DNA from: Phoronis australis | Taxonomy: Eukaryota > Phoronida > Phoronidae | Length of the DNA: 64,000 nucleotides | Assembly (NCBI GenBank): GCA_002633005.1 | Contig: NMRA01000151.1 | Location: forward strand, 1-64,000 | Reading direction: 5' to 3' | Part shown: positions 1 to 11,815 of the stretch, in pieces | How the letters are laid out: every line of letters begins with the position of its first letter | How positions within the stretch are numbered: the stretch's first letter is position 1 | Program-made: the position numbers and the translations under genes | The notes under the pieces: generated by a model | The model's input: only the letters and a program-made list of their open reading frames with translations | Told to the model about the DNA's origin: nothing | Databases searched by the model: none

Positions 1-2245
1 AGTTAGTCCTAAGAGTAGCCTTGGCGCAAAGCTGTATAGGCCTACATGTACTAACAAGCTGTATTTTGACGATAGTCTTCACTGGTAGCTGGCACTGAAG
101 CTAAGGTCTGCCGCGGCAGTGTGACATAGGACTAACCAGCCCGTGATTTCATGCAAGTGTCTGAAACTATCTTTGAATATATGCGGCATTTATGATTTGA
201 GCATTTTACTTCGACAAAACAGCTCGCAACCGCATGCATTTACCGTTCGCCAGTGTCTGGTCTCGATCGGCACCGGGTCCGATACGCTGCGGTCCCGAGT
301 CTAGCAAAATAATTTCTGTCAAAATTTATTCGCCACATTTCTTCAGCAAATTCGATTAAGTTGTCCGTATTTTGATTTTATTAAAATTAAGGCGTGCTGT
401 CGATTATTTTATCCCCGTTTGCAAGCTGGTAACAGGCACTCGTCCATCCACACTGACGGCGTTTTCTTAGCCTGGGTTCCTGAATGAATTGTACTTCCGG
501 GTTCGCGGCAAGTTCAAAATGGCGGTGGTTCTTCGGGACGCTTAGCACTCATCGCGCAACATTTAAACTTTTTTCGAGTACGGATTGTGTATTAGTTATG
601 GGGTAGGTACTTCTTGGATCCTTATAACATCCTCTAACCATGTAATAAGGGTTAACAACGCGTGCGACCAGGTCTTTAAATCTGGGTACGCTCTGAGGCT
701 CGGCTATCAACCACCACGAGACTGCTTTTGCAACGACCTCAGAAACGGTCGGTGATAAAAAAACAATTAAGTAATGAAAATCTAAAGAGTGGATGGTGGT
801 TTGAAAATTGTCAAATGGTAGATGCCCTTCTATAGGCCTACTCATTTTGCAAAGTATTCCTCGAACGTATTAGAAACCAACAAAACAATAAACCTGCAAG
901 GTGGAAGCCAAGTCGTAATGAATGCGTACAGAATTTGGTAACCGCACTGATGGAAACCTGGCAAAATTACGAAACCAAATGTTTTTCCTGTTCTCATGCA
1001 TACCATGTGCATACGTAAAGTTAAATTAGCACAGTCTCAGCCTATTATTTGATAGGTCTTGCTGAACAAAATTTCCACAATGATATCACGTGGAGGAATA
1101 ATTTTAAGATTTCTCTAGAAATGGTATTGATGGAAGATGCGTCCGAACAATTGTTCGCAGTTTCTGTTTCAACAACATGGTTCCAGTACTTGAGATTATT
1201 TTTGGGGTGTGACTGTTGATAGTGAGTATATAATGAGTGATGTAAACACAAGACAGGGTTAATCACGTGCTGGATTTTGGAAATTCAGCGTTCAAAATAA
1301 ACAACGAACTTTCTGTGCAAAGTGAATCGAAAAGCTGATCAGTGCTATAGTAGTAAAATTAGAGGTAAGTAGGCGCCCAATGACCACAGTATCACTTTGA
1401 GCACTGAATTTTAAAAGTGCACTGTATTCCCAAAACCAGACTCACACATATGTAGGTCTATTTTTTTACTTACGAGTGGGTATTTACTTTGAGTAACCAG
1501 TGGCTAATCTAGGATGTCGCTGAAAGGGGACCAACCACACATATAGGAAGGCAAAGGTCCGCATGCATTCCAAGCGGTCTCTGAAGGGGGGAGGGCAAAC
1601 ACAATTTTAAAGGAAAATAGGCGCGTAACGCCCAGAAACCATATGCTGGTGGCATTTTTAGTCGCCTGTGGGGTGTGTCCTCGGGGCCTTTGGTCCCCTT
1701 TTGTCCGACTATGGTCATAGATATTAGTAAAGAGATTCGCTACTCCGTGAAGTCTCGCGGTCTCATGCAAAAGTACGTGAGCAGGATTCAAAACTTCCGG
1801 TCTCATGGCTAAGCATAATAACGAAGGTGAACTTTGGGTTTTATTTCGCGCACGTCAAGCAAATTTTTGAGTTTGAAATTAATTTGTTGTGTTTAATGCA
1901 ATCTAAATCCCGTATGCGAGCCATTCAAGTCGGATTATTGGTACGAAACGTGTCGGAATTAACTTGACAAGTTGTTGTTGATCGGCCCGCCTGCTGGCAC
2001 AGTTCAACACAGTAACACACGAATCGAGGAGTTTGGCCCAATGAAAAGGTTGAGCTAAATGGATAATTCTTTTCATTAGTTGAATTCTCAGTCGTTTACG
2101 ATGAAATTTAGTTTGAATTTTGTGATTTTGTATGAATTTTGGCTCGACCTAAATGCAGTTTCTCATTCGTCACTACGTCTACAATACATAAATATCCAAA
2201 ATTCAGCAAGAGCGAAATTTTGCCATTTTTCATGATTTTCAGAAG

Positions 2246-2248
<3 letters not shown>
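1..2248. other. no recognisable gene
   Basis: Short frames here show no family resemblance. The only notable point is a small cluster of promoter-like words near 493-525. AGGCCTA words occur near 36 and 834. Confidence 0.5.
493..525. promoter_or_regulatory. ETS-like and YY1-like sites close together, possible housekeeping promoter
   Basis: ACTTCCGG (493-500) is an ETS-type core in reverse, and AAAATGGCGG (516-525) is a YY1-type core. Pairing of these two motifs near a CpG-containing stretch is common at TATA-less animal promoters. No adjacent exon could be supported, and the ATG inside the YY1 word opens only eight codons. Confidence 0.25.
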
Positions 2249-2342
<94 letters not shown>

Positions 2343-2344
2343 AT
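2249..2344. repeat. (AT)n followed by (ATGTAT)n microsatellite
   Basis: A pure AT run to about 2306 passes into an ATGTAT hexanucleotide repeat. A plus-strand frame reading Tyr-Ile and Tyr-Val repeats across it is an artefact. Confidence 0.97.
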
Positions 2345-2540
2345 GCATGAAAAGTGGTGGAAAATGAAAAGTATGCCATCGAAATATTTAAACTTTCTTC
2401 TTTATATTGATATCCGTTTCAACAAATGGGGGCATTCATGAATATTTTTAAAAATCGAAGTACTGCAGCACTTGAGAAGGGGATAAATTTTCAGTTGCTA
2501 AATGGCCGTTACTGAACCGATTTTAATGATATGTATATCC

Positions 2541-2697
2541 AGGGGTGGATCCAGGATTTTGTGTTAGGGGGACCAGAGCAGAGTATTAGCCAGGATTTTG
2601 TCATTCAGACATTGGCACTCCCGATCTGCCAAATGGAATCTGGGGGAATTTTAGGGGGGTGTAGCCCTCTTGGCCCGCCTCTAAATCCGCTATTGAT
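2541..2697. mobile_element. small MITE with GGGGTGGATCCAGG / CTAAATCCGC ends
   Basis: The left end CAGGGGTGGATCCAGGATTT and right end CCTCTAAATCCGCTATTG are imperfect inverted repeats. This matches the GTGGCGGATC-type short elements common in invertebrate genomes. A related left end, GTGGCGGATCTA, occurs at about 6410. Confidence 0.5.
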
Positions 2698-5600
2698 GTC
2701 AAACTGCTAAAAAATCTGCCTTAAGTGTACACTTGTATTTGTTTTGTTTTTTTGATAAAAGTATGGGAAAATGTAGTTTTTTAATTTAATGCCTTTTCAA
2801 TTTCTAACCTGGAAAAATCCTGCACGTGTACTCTCAACGTAACATTTACTATCGTGTCCTAATCCATTCCTCATCAATTTTTTTTCACTTCTTCTCACCA
2901 TTTCCATTTAGCAATACTTCCAAAAAAGGTAAATTCAGTTATTTTCAAGAACCATGCAGACCTTTCCAGGATTATAACTGAACTCAAATTTGATTGGTCA
3001 AATGGATTAAACAGAACCAGTCAAAACTTCCCTAAATTACATAAAGTGACCCAAATTGGTGAAATATTTTCATTAAAACAGTACAGAATATATTTTTAAA
3101 ATTCAATTTAACTGCAGTTTTGGGGATTAGATTCAGTCTATTTTCTTCAAAAAATAATTTTGTTACACGTTTTCTACCTTGTGGTGGTGCTGTGATCAGT
3201 TTCATTTTTAAAGAAATATGTTTTGCATTAAAATAATTGTTTATTCAAGGCTGCAGTACATCAAAACCGTTTAGAATACGAATATGCTCTTTTTGGATGG
3301 TCACTAACACAACGCCTTTCAATTCTTATATTATTTGACAGGAATAAAATTGATTTAAATTTCATTGAAATTTTATTGTCCAATTTAATTTTGTTTAATT
3401 AAAAATGCACATAATCATTTTTATCATATGGTGCGTAACTTAAGATTGTGAAAACATTGATCTCACTTGGGAAAAAAGAATAATTCATATAACCTCAAAG
3501 ATATTTTAATAAATGACGAAATACTCTGAAAAATTAGGTTTCTGGTTTTTGCTATTTTTGAATTCATTTGTTACACCAATTTCATTTTTAGAATTGTTTT
3601 GAAATATTTTGGAACAAAAGAAATATTTTCACCGAACCACGATAATTCTTGAAGTGTTTTGTCGTTTTAAAAGTGGTTTGGTGACGATATGTTGTTAACC
3701 TACTTGCAAAGGACTCTATCTTGTTTTAGCAACACAGTAAGCTATGGATTCCCAAATATAGTTGTCTAAACTTGATATTTTTTGGCCTGAAATTTTTGGG
3801 TGCTCTTTGCTGAAAAAAAGGCTATTTTTGAGGCTGCAAAAATTAAAAAACTCGAGAGCTAAACAATTTCAAAAATATATATAAATGGTATGCCTAAAGC
3901 TACCATTTTAGACTATTGAAGTGTTTCTGATGAAATTTGTATTTTGCTTTGTTCTGACAGCTCTATTTTGTAAAACACAGTATGCAAAGGGTGTTTTTGT
4001 ATTCCTTCTCAGAAATGTATGCAACACTTTATGTAATGTTGTTATGTTTTTTTCCTGTTTGTCATTGCAAAAATCAATTCCGTTGTATATTCGTGTTGCC
4101 ATTTTTCACTTACCAATTGTAAAGTAAGGCAGGGGAATCCCAGACCCCTGTTACTTACTCATTGGAACTGGGAAAATAAAAAAATGAAAAATGTCTATTT
4201 TGTGTGTGCTGTGCTATCTGATAACCACTAAAAATAAGGCTGACAGAACACCTTTCATAACCTGTGTCTTTACCTCTCATGTTCTCTATTTCAAATTTTG
4301 TGGAATTTTGTTTCAGTTGGTGGTTTCATTTCATCTTATATCTTTTTTCTTCTGCAGGCAAAAATATAACACTTAAAACTGAATTCCCTTCACTGTGTAT
4401 AAAGTGCAAAAACTTAATTTATAAAAAATATGCTATACAAGTTTCCTTTCGAACACTGAATATCTGTTGGCGTCACAAAACCCTAAAGAAAATTACAGTG
4501 CCAACTGGTCCTTCCAAATTTTGACTTTTTCAATTCAATCGCCAGTTATCTCCACTACTCAATAGTGGCACTGATTCGGTTGTGGCAATTAAACATTCAC
4601 GCTCAATGCGATACTGAAAATTAGCTCAGTTTTTTGTTAAAAAGCCACAGAAGAGTCCTGGGGGAAAAGTTCACTTTCACAAAATCACTTTCCAGATACA
4701 ACTCTTCGTTCCATATTACTTTATAGATATTCTATGTATTTGTAACATTTAGAGGATGTTCAGACACTGAAAGAGAGAAATAGACATTAGGTCTCAATGA
4801 GCATGCCCACCTTCATAAGTAACACTTGCCAAGAAACTGTGGAGAATACGTCAACTCAGTAGACATGGAGAGCATGATTTGCTGCTATTGAAAATATTGA
4901 GAGTCCCTTTTGATTACATTTTGCGACCTAGCCAAAATCCCAGGTCGCATTTTCAAAATCCAGCTCGCATTCATAAGTTCCAAGTCGCAAAAATTTCCCG
5001 CCATTTTTACGCCCAAAATTTATTTTTTAGATCACTGAAAAATGTTTAGATTATGCTCTTACCTCCAGCGTTAAATACTGAAAAATTTCAGATCGCAAAA
5101 TTGAGTTCGTTCATGCAGGTACGGTATTACTGTTCTTCACGACCGCCATTGAAAGGCTCTAAAGCTCAAGGCAAGTTGCCGACGTGAAAGTTGAATCAGT
5201 GCTTTCTAACTGGCACGTGCATTCGAGTAGTTAAGTTTGCGATGTGAAATGGGAGAAAATGCCCGTTGAAAAAGTATTCGCGATTTTGCTAGGTCTGACC
5301 TGCTACGGGCTGTCATCAAAATCTTTAAAAATCCAAACTAACTCAGAGTGCAAATTCCCTCCAATTTTTGTTCGCAACCCAAATTTTGCAACTTAACTCG
5401 ACGTTTGAAAAGCATTTATCAAAAAACTAGTGAAACGATGTCCTAACCGAATGACGTATTTGGATGCACGTGAACAATTCAGTGCAAATTTCACAACAAA
5501 AATGTGGTACTTATGCTGTTTACGAAATCAACAATTAGTTTTCTATGAAATGAATAGCCTCGAAAAAATTCCCGCCTCCGTGCGCAATTCCGTCGCGTAA

Positions 5601-6136
5601 TTCGAGTTTGCTCCTCAATACCTTCCATGTATGGGAAAAATAGGTCAGTCACGAAACGACACGCATATCACTAGTGTTAAGTTTCTTTCGGAGGTATGCA
5701 ACAAAGCCGGGATTTGGTTTTTACGTATTGAGAAAAGACGTTTTTGAAAGCTCAGTTTGTTGTGTAAAATGAGAGTGACACACTATATAGGCTGCGAGTC
5801 AATTTTAAACCCCGTGCGGTCGTTTGTAGTGCGTATTTTTGTGCTTTGACCGCAAATTTGTAACGATCTTGCTGAAACAGGACACCGTTGATGGTATTAG
5901 AAGAAAGAACAATTGCTAATGGTTTGTTGAAACCCTGTTTTGTGTAAATTTATTGAGTTTCGTGTTTGATATGGACGGTTGGAGTGAATTCTGGTCGGGA
6001 GTGTCATACCTTTGACGGACCTATTCCTGCTGAAAATTCACGCCAAAACCCAATTAGATTTGTTGACACAATAGAGAGCGAGCCGGCTGATATCATAACA
6101 TTTTCCAACTGAATAGAAGTACTTGTGACCTTTTCT
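2698..6136. other. AT-rich region without a recognisable gene
   Basis: All frames are short. A weak inverted match (GACCTAGCCAAAAT near 4925 and ATTTTGCTAGGTC near 5283) may mark a decayed short element. Nothing else stands out. Confidence 0.45.
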
Positions 6137-6217
6137 TTGACCCGGATCTTCATATGGACGACAATAACCCGGATCTTCATATGGAGGACAATAACCCGGA
6201 TCTTCATGTGGAGGACA
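6137..6217 (-). repeat. 27-bp minisatellite, three units, encoding CPPYEDPGY repeats in a minus-strand frame
   Basis: Three consecutive 27-bp units read CPPHEDPGY, CPPYEDPGY and CRPYEDPGQ within a 91-codon minus-strand frame (6038-6313). The frame has no clear start or splice context. It may be a fragment of an exon for a Cys/Pro-rich secreted protein, but I do not recognise the family. Confidence 0.6.
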
Positions 6218-6408
6218 ATCAGAAACCTCTTGTATGGTAGTTACATTGCATGGCTGAGAACGTGAATTTTGACGAACTGACACCCCAATAGGTTGGTTGT
6301 ACTTACATTGCAATTATTTGAAATGAAATAAAATAATTTAAAAGATAGGCAATACATATATAACCCCACAGTTTTTATTTTTAAAACATACATACAAATA
6401 CATATGCA

Positions 6409-6520
6409 GTGGCGGATCTACATTTTCAGTAAGGGGGGTTTAGGATTCCCGCAAAGATCGAATCGTAGGCGCGTGACGCCGAGCGGGGGGAGGTTCCCCC
6501 TCCCGTGTAAGACATTTTTT
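6409..6520. mobile_element. fragment of the GTGGCGGATC-type short element
   Basis: CAGTGGCGGATCTACATTTT followed by GGGGGG-rich sequence resembles the left end of the MITE at 2541. The right end was not found. Confidence 0.35.
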
Positions 6521-7315
6521 GTTTTTGTAGCCAAATACTGAAATTTCCATGCATTCTGGTTAGTTTCTGGCACTTAACATGTCTCTGGAGTTTTTCTTAA
6601 GATAATTAAAAACCCTTCTCCATTTCGTCACATGAACTTGGCTCATAAGTTTCGTGAAACTATATTGTGCACATCTGGGCATGATTCACGCCACCAGCAA
6701 AATTTTTTGTTAGAACATCTGCTTACACACACCTTTTTTAGCATACGAAAAGTCGTATACGAAAAGGTGTGGTGTGTATACAGGGGTTTAGACAACTTCC
6801 AAATATTCAAGAGCATAAGGAGCACCGACGGGGCGTAAAAACTTGAATATCAGATGATCGCGTAACAGCAGCCTCAAGTTGTTTAAGAACGAAGACCTGT
6901 ACTGTTAGTCCGGAAATAAACATTTGTTCTGTCTTTTTACGAGAAAAACTGGCGAACGATGGTGCTCTCAGCTCATAGTCTATTACTAAAAGCGACAATA
7001 AATAATTAAGTATCACTTTATTAAACGTAATCACGTTGACAACATTTGAAAAACGTCAAATGTTTCAGGAAACAAATCATCTGAAAACAGTTTCACGAAA
7101 CCAAAATATCCTGTGCACAGTGGTGAAAAGATATACTGGACTAGTTTGCAGAGGGACCAGATGTACATTGAGAGTACACAAAAAGGCTGACCTGGTCCGT
7201 CACGAGACCAAGAGTACACCTGTGGTTATTATCCCTATAAATAGTCGATCTTTCGCGGGACCAAACAGTACTGGCTGAGATAAATAGTTTTACAAAGCAC
7301 ACTTTTGTTAAACGC

Positions 7316-7610
7316 ACGACACTTTTCATTGTTCACAGTCTTTATTCCGTTACGTTCGTACTTTCGGAACAAAACTCTACTCTCAACTGAACATAGATAC
7401 AGTAACTGACATAGCGACATGATTAAAAGACACACGATATTTCAAAACATACTTCTTTTATTCTCAAGTGAAGATAAAATGACGCAGTAATGCCACCACA
7501 GAGTATAAGCTGACGACACACACAGTGAGACACGGCGGGTGTGAAATACTGCAAAGAATGACTAATGAAGGGGGGTAACAGGAAAGTGAGATCTGTTAAC
7601 AAATACACAA
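7316..7610 (-). mobile_element. Penelope-like element 3' remnant
   Basis: The sequence matches 16346-16620 (reading VSHCVCRQLILCGGITASFY and LYLCSVESRVLFRKYERN in minus-strand frames), the downstream tail of the Penelope-like GIY-YIG gene described below. Only the tail is present. The endonuclease reading frame is gone. Confidence 0.65.
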
Positions 7611-8650
7611 CATCTATAAGTGCTGCATATCAACAAATATAAATACCACAACTTCTATTTTACGTAATACACAAGTGTTTAGGTTGTAAGCTTCTAGGTT
7701 AACAAAATACGATGAAAAAAAAAACTTATTATTGGGGTAGAAACAAATCAGTACCATTGTGATAACAGGAAAAAATATGCACAACTTTAATCGCATTTTT
7801 TGGGCCAAAATGCGAGTACGAACTTTAAAATCAGCGCATATGTAAACAACGACAACAACAACAAAATACTTGTTATTGGAGGTAGAAACAAACCATTACA
7901 ATTGTGATAATAAAAGAAACTGATGCATACCTTTAATCACATTGTTTTTGGCCAATAATGAGTACGAACTTTAAAATCGGTGCAAATGTAAACGACGGCA
8001 TATTTATGGACGTTTCGGTTTATTGTCTCCCAAGAAAAAATTCACAATATTCCAATCAGGTGACACAGGTGTAGAACAGACTGTACAGGTACACAAGAGA
8101 TAATAAACGTCAATCAATATTTCGCTTACACATGCGCTGATTTTAAGTTCGTAGGCATACCTTTAAGCCTGGTATTTAGGTCATGGCAGAAATATAATTT
8201 TTCACCCCTGTACTTGATTTCATATTCCAATATAAGATAGTACATAGTTTTTTTTCCTGATTTTCTGATATACAACTTATCTTAACGGTTCTTTTGCTTT
8301 TGCCAGCCATTCATAACCAAAATACCAATTGCAGTCAGTTAGCAACTGAATAAATAGTATTAAAAATATTCTTTTGTTCAGGCTAAAATGCAAAGATCAC
8401 GACATTAAAACTATACAGTAAATCCGGCTCAAGCACCAACTATTTATTTTATTTATTTATTTATTTATTTATTTATTGTAATATTTGAAATGAGGGTAGC
8501 CTATTCAAGTGAAGCACTGCTTTTCAAGAGGGCCCTCAACAACAGAATGTAATACAGTAAAATATAATAGGATAAAATAGTAAAACAGTAATTAGATACA
8601 GGTAACAAAGCAGCAATTAAAACAGGTTTATGCTGAGGAAACTTTGACCA
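7611..8650. other. no recognisable gene; TTTA microsatellite
   Basis: It contains a direct repeat of about 150 bp (GAGTACGAACTTTAAAATC at about 7811 and 7964) and a (TTTA)n run at 8440-8478. Confidence 0.5.
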
Positions 8651-11027
8651 AGAGAGATAACTAGAAAGATTAATGTCACGGCGTGACAATAACGGACTCT
8701 GCGCGTGCGTATTACTGGAATTATTATGGGAAGTTACTGACAGCAACCCGTTTACCAATATGAAAAGGAATTCTTTAAAATTGTAGGAGAAATTACATAT
8801 TAATTTTTGATGACCTTTTCACTAATTGACCTCTTCCGTGCATTATGAGCCCCGATGAGGGGAGCAAATGTTAACTCGATTAAAAGTGTGGCTAATGCTA
8901 ATAATCACAGATGTTTTACTTTAAGCACTTCAGAATACAAGATGAATGAAGTGGTCAAACTTTCAGAAGAAAAATGCACCTAATGACCCCATGGGTGCAC
9001 CAATTGACCAGAAAATTTAGAATTCAAACTCAATCGCACTTAGTAAACAGATACGTAATTCTGAAGTCTCTAGCTCAAAATTTTAGTTTGCACTCAATGA
9101 CCTTTGACCTATTTTTACCGATTGGTTAGGCTTATTGCGAAGTAAAGTAGGGTATTCACTTGGCATGTTGACTTACACCAGTGTGCCGAAATTGAAAAGA
9201 ATTCCTTGAAAAACGTAAGAGATATAACATTTTGAACGTTACATGACCTTTGCACTAATTGACCTCATCCGGTGCATTTTAAGCATCTTTAGGAGAATTA
9301 TTGCAAAGCCCATGGAAAATGTGTTTAACGCTGAGAATCACAGTTGTCTAACGGTTGAAACATCAGAATACTTGCTGATTGAAGAGGTCAAATTTTCAGA
9401 AGAAAAATGCACCTAATGACCGCATGTTTGCACTAAATGACCTGAAACTTTGGATTCCGATTTGATTTATCTGTGGCAATCAGACCTGCCAATTTGAAGT
9501 GTCTAGCTCAAAATTTAAGTTTGCACCTAATGACCTTTGACCTATTTCACCTGATTGGATGACCCGATTACTTAGAAAAGTAAATTTTAAATTGTCATGT
9601 TGACCTATACCTCTGCACCGAATTTGAAAACGATAGCTTTAAAACTGAAGGAAAAGTAGCATTTTGAAAATTATATGACATTTGCACCAAACGACCTTTT
9701 CCGGTGCAATAAGGAATATGATTATGTAACCAATCAAAATTTATGTACTGTCAAAAGTCATATGCTGAATTGAAGACCGTACCTTCACCCAATTTGGAGT
9801 TATTAAGCCTCAAAGTTGGTCGGAAGAAGAATAAGAAGAATAAGAAAAACTAGAAAGATTATTGTCACGGCGTGACAATAACGGACTCTGCGCGTTCGTA
9901 TTACTGGAATTATTATGGGAAGTTACTGACAGCAACCCGTTTACCAATATGAAAAAGAATTCTTTAAAATTGTAGGAGAAATTACATATTAATTTTTTGA
10001 TGACCTTTCCACTAAGTGGCCTCTTCCGGTGCATTATGAGCCCCGATGAGGGAGTAATTGTTAACTCGATTAAAAGTGTGGTTAATGCTAATAATCACAG
10101 ATGTTTTACTTTAAGCACTTCAGAAAACAAGATGAATGAAGTGGTCAAACTTTCAGAAGAAAAATGCTCATAATGACCCCATGGGTGCACCAAATGACCT
10201 GAAAATTTAGAATTCAAACTCAATCGCACTTAGTAAACAGATACGTAATTCTGAAGTCTCTAGCTCAAAATTTTAGTTTGCACTCAATGTCATTTGACCT
10301 ATTTTTTCTGATTGGTTAGGCCTATTGCAAAGTAAAGTAGGGCATTCAATTGGCATGTTGACTTACACCAGTGTGCTGAAATTGAAAAGAATTCCTTGAA
10401 AATCGTAAGAGATATAACATTTTGAACGTTACGTGACCTTTGCAATAATTGATCTGATCCGGTGCATTTTAACCATCTTTAGGAGAATTATTGCAAAGCC
10501 CATGGAAAATGTGTTTAATGCTGAGAATCACACTTGTCTAACAGTTGATACATCAGAATGCTTGGTGAATGAAAATGACAAATTTTCAGAAGAAAAATGC
10601 ACCTAGTGACCCCATGTTTGCACTAAATGACCTGAAGCTTTGGATTCCGAATTAAATTTTCTGTGCCAATCAGACCTGTGAATTTGAAGTGTCTAGCTCA
10701 AAATTTTAGTTTGTACCTAATGACCTTTGACCTGTTTAACCTGATTGGATGACCCGATTACTTAGAAAAGTAATTTTTAAATTGCCTTATTGACTTCTAC
10801 TTGTGTACCGAACTTGAAAAGAATAGCTTTTGAAATAAAGAAGAAGTAGCATTTTGAAAATTACATGACCTTTGCACCAAATGACCTTTTCCGGTGCATT
10901 ATGGAATATTAATATATAATGAATCAAAATTTATATACTGCCTAAAATCATATTTTAAATTTCAAAAGCATAACTGCAATCATTTTGGAGTTATTAAGTG
11001 TCAAAGTTGGTCGGAAGAAGAATCAGA
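8651..11027. repeat. two tandem units of about 1.19 kb
   Basis: GTCACGGCGTGACAATAACG at about 8675 recurs at about 9864, and AATTTAGAATTCAAACTC at about 9015 recurs near 10204, a period of about 1189 bp. Each unit ends AAGTTGGTCGGAAGAAGAAT. Within a unit a half-repeat of about 430 bp reuses TTTTCAGAAGAAAAATGC and AATGACC words. No coding gene is seen. Confidence 0.85.
9098..9110 (-). promoter_or_regulatory. DR1 nuclear-receptor-like element in the tandem repeat
   Basis: The minus strand reads AGGTCA-A-AGGTCA, a perfect direct repeat with one-base spacing, the consensus for RXR heterodimers, HNF4 and COUP-TF. The same word recurs at 9531-9543 and 10731-10743, with a decayed version at 10288-10300. 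Confidence 0.35.
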
Positions 11028-11250
11028 AGAATAAGAATAAGAATAAGAAGAATAAAATTGAAGAAAACCCAGGAACAACAGTACTCTGCGCTTACACGCG
11101 CAGAGAAATAAGAAGAATAAAAATAAGAATAAAATTGGAAGAAAATCCAAGAAAAACAGTATTCTGCGCTTAAACGCGCAGAGTAATAAGAATAAAATCG
11201 AAGAAAACCCAGGAACAACAGTACTCTACGCTTGCACGCGCAGAGTAATA
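11028..11250. repeat. minisatellite with CTCTGCGC...GCGCAGAG hairpins
   Basis: Three purine-rich units of about 65-77 bp each end in a perfect or near-perfect 8-bp stem, at about 11084-11105, 11162-11183 and 11224-11245. AAGAATAA runs separate them. It directly follows the second 1.19-kb unit. Confidence 0.7.
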
Positions 11251-11815
11251 AAGAGATGATACTAAATAGTGTGAACATGTACAATAATGAAAAATGACAT
11301 AATTAAGAAAGGAAAGGTGTTAGAATGGGAAAGTTAATTACAGCCACTTTTCAAAACTAATTTTTTAGTAATTGAATTGGGCCGTTTAATTTCTGGGCTA
11401 AGAGAGTTCCGGATTGCAGCACCTGCATAAATAAAGATCTCTTGTCGGTCTCGGACTTCATTTTTTAAAAGAAACGTTGCCAGCAACAGAAGAATGTGTA
11501 AAGTATGTAGCTTGACTGCTACTGAATTTGTGGCCAATATATGTTAAAGCCAAGCCATTGACACATCTGTTACAAGAAACAGGCAGAGAGAAATTTATTT
11601 CTTATTATTTTAATACAATGTGAAACTTGAGATTGCATCAACTTATATCAACATCAGGATTACTTAATAATCACTGAAACAATGTATACACTAAACATCA
11701 GCATAGCATGTGCAAACTGTACAATATGTCCAAATATCAATGAAGTATGTACAATAATATACTTTGTAAAACCCCTTTTAATATCATACAACACTTGTTT
11801 AAGTTTAGATCAATT

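Noticed and set aside
2139-2441. 100-codon plus frame with long Tyr-Ile/Tyr-Val repeats
   Set aside because: It is the translation of the AT and ATGTAT microsatellite.
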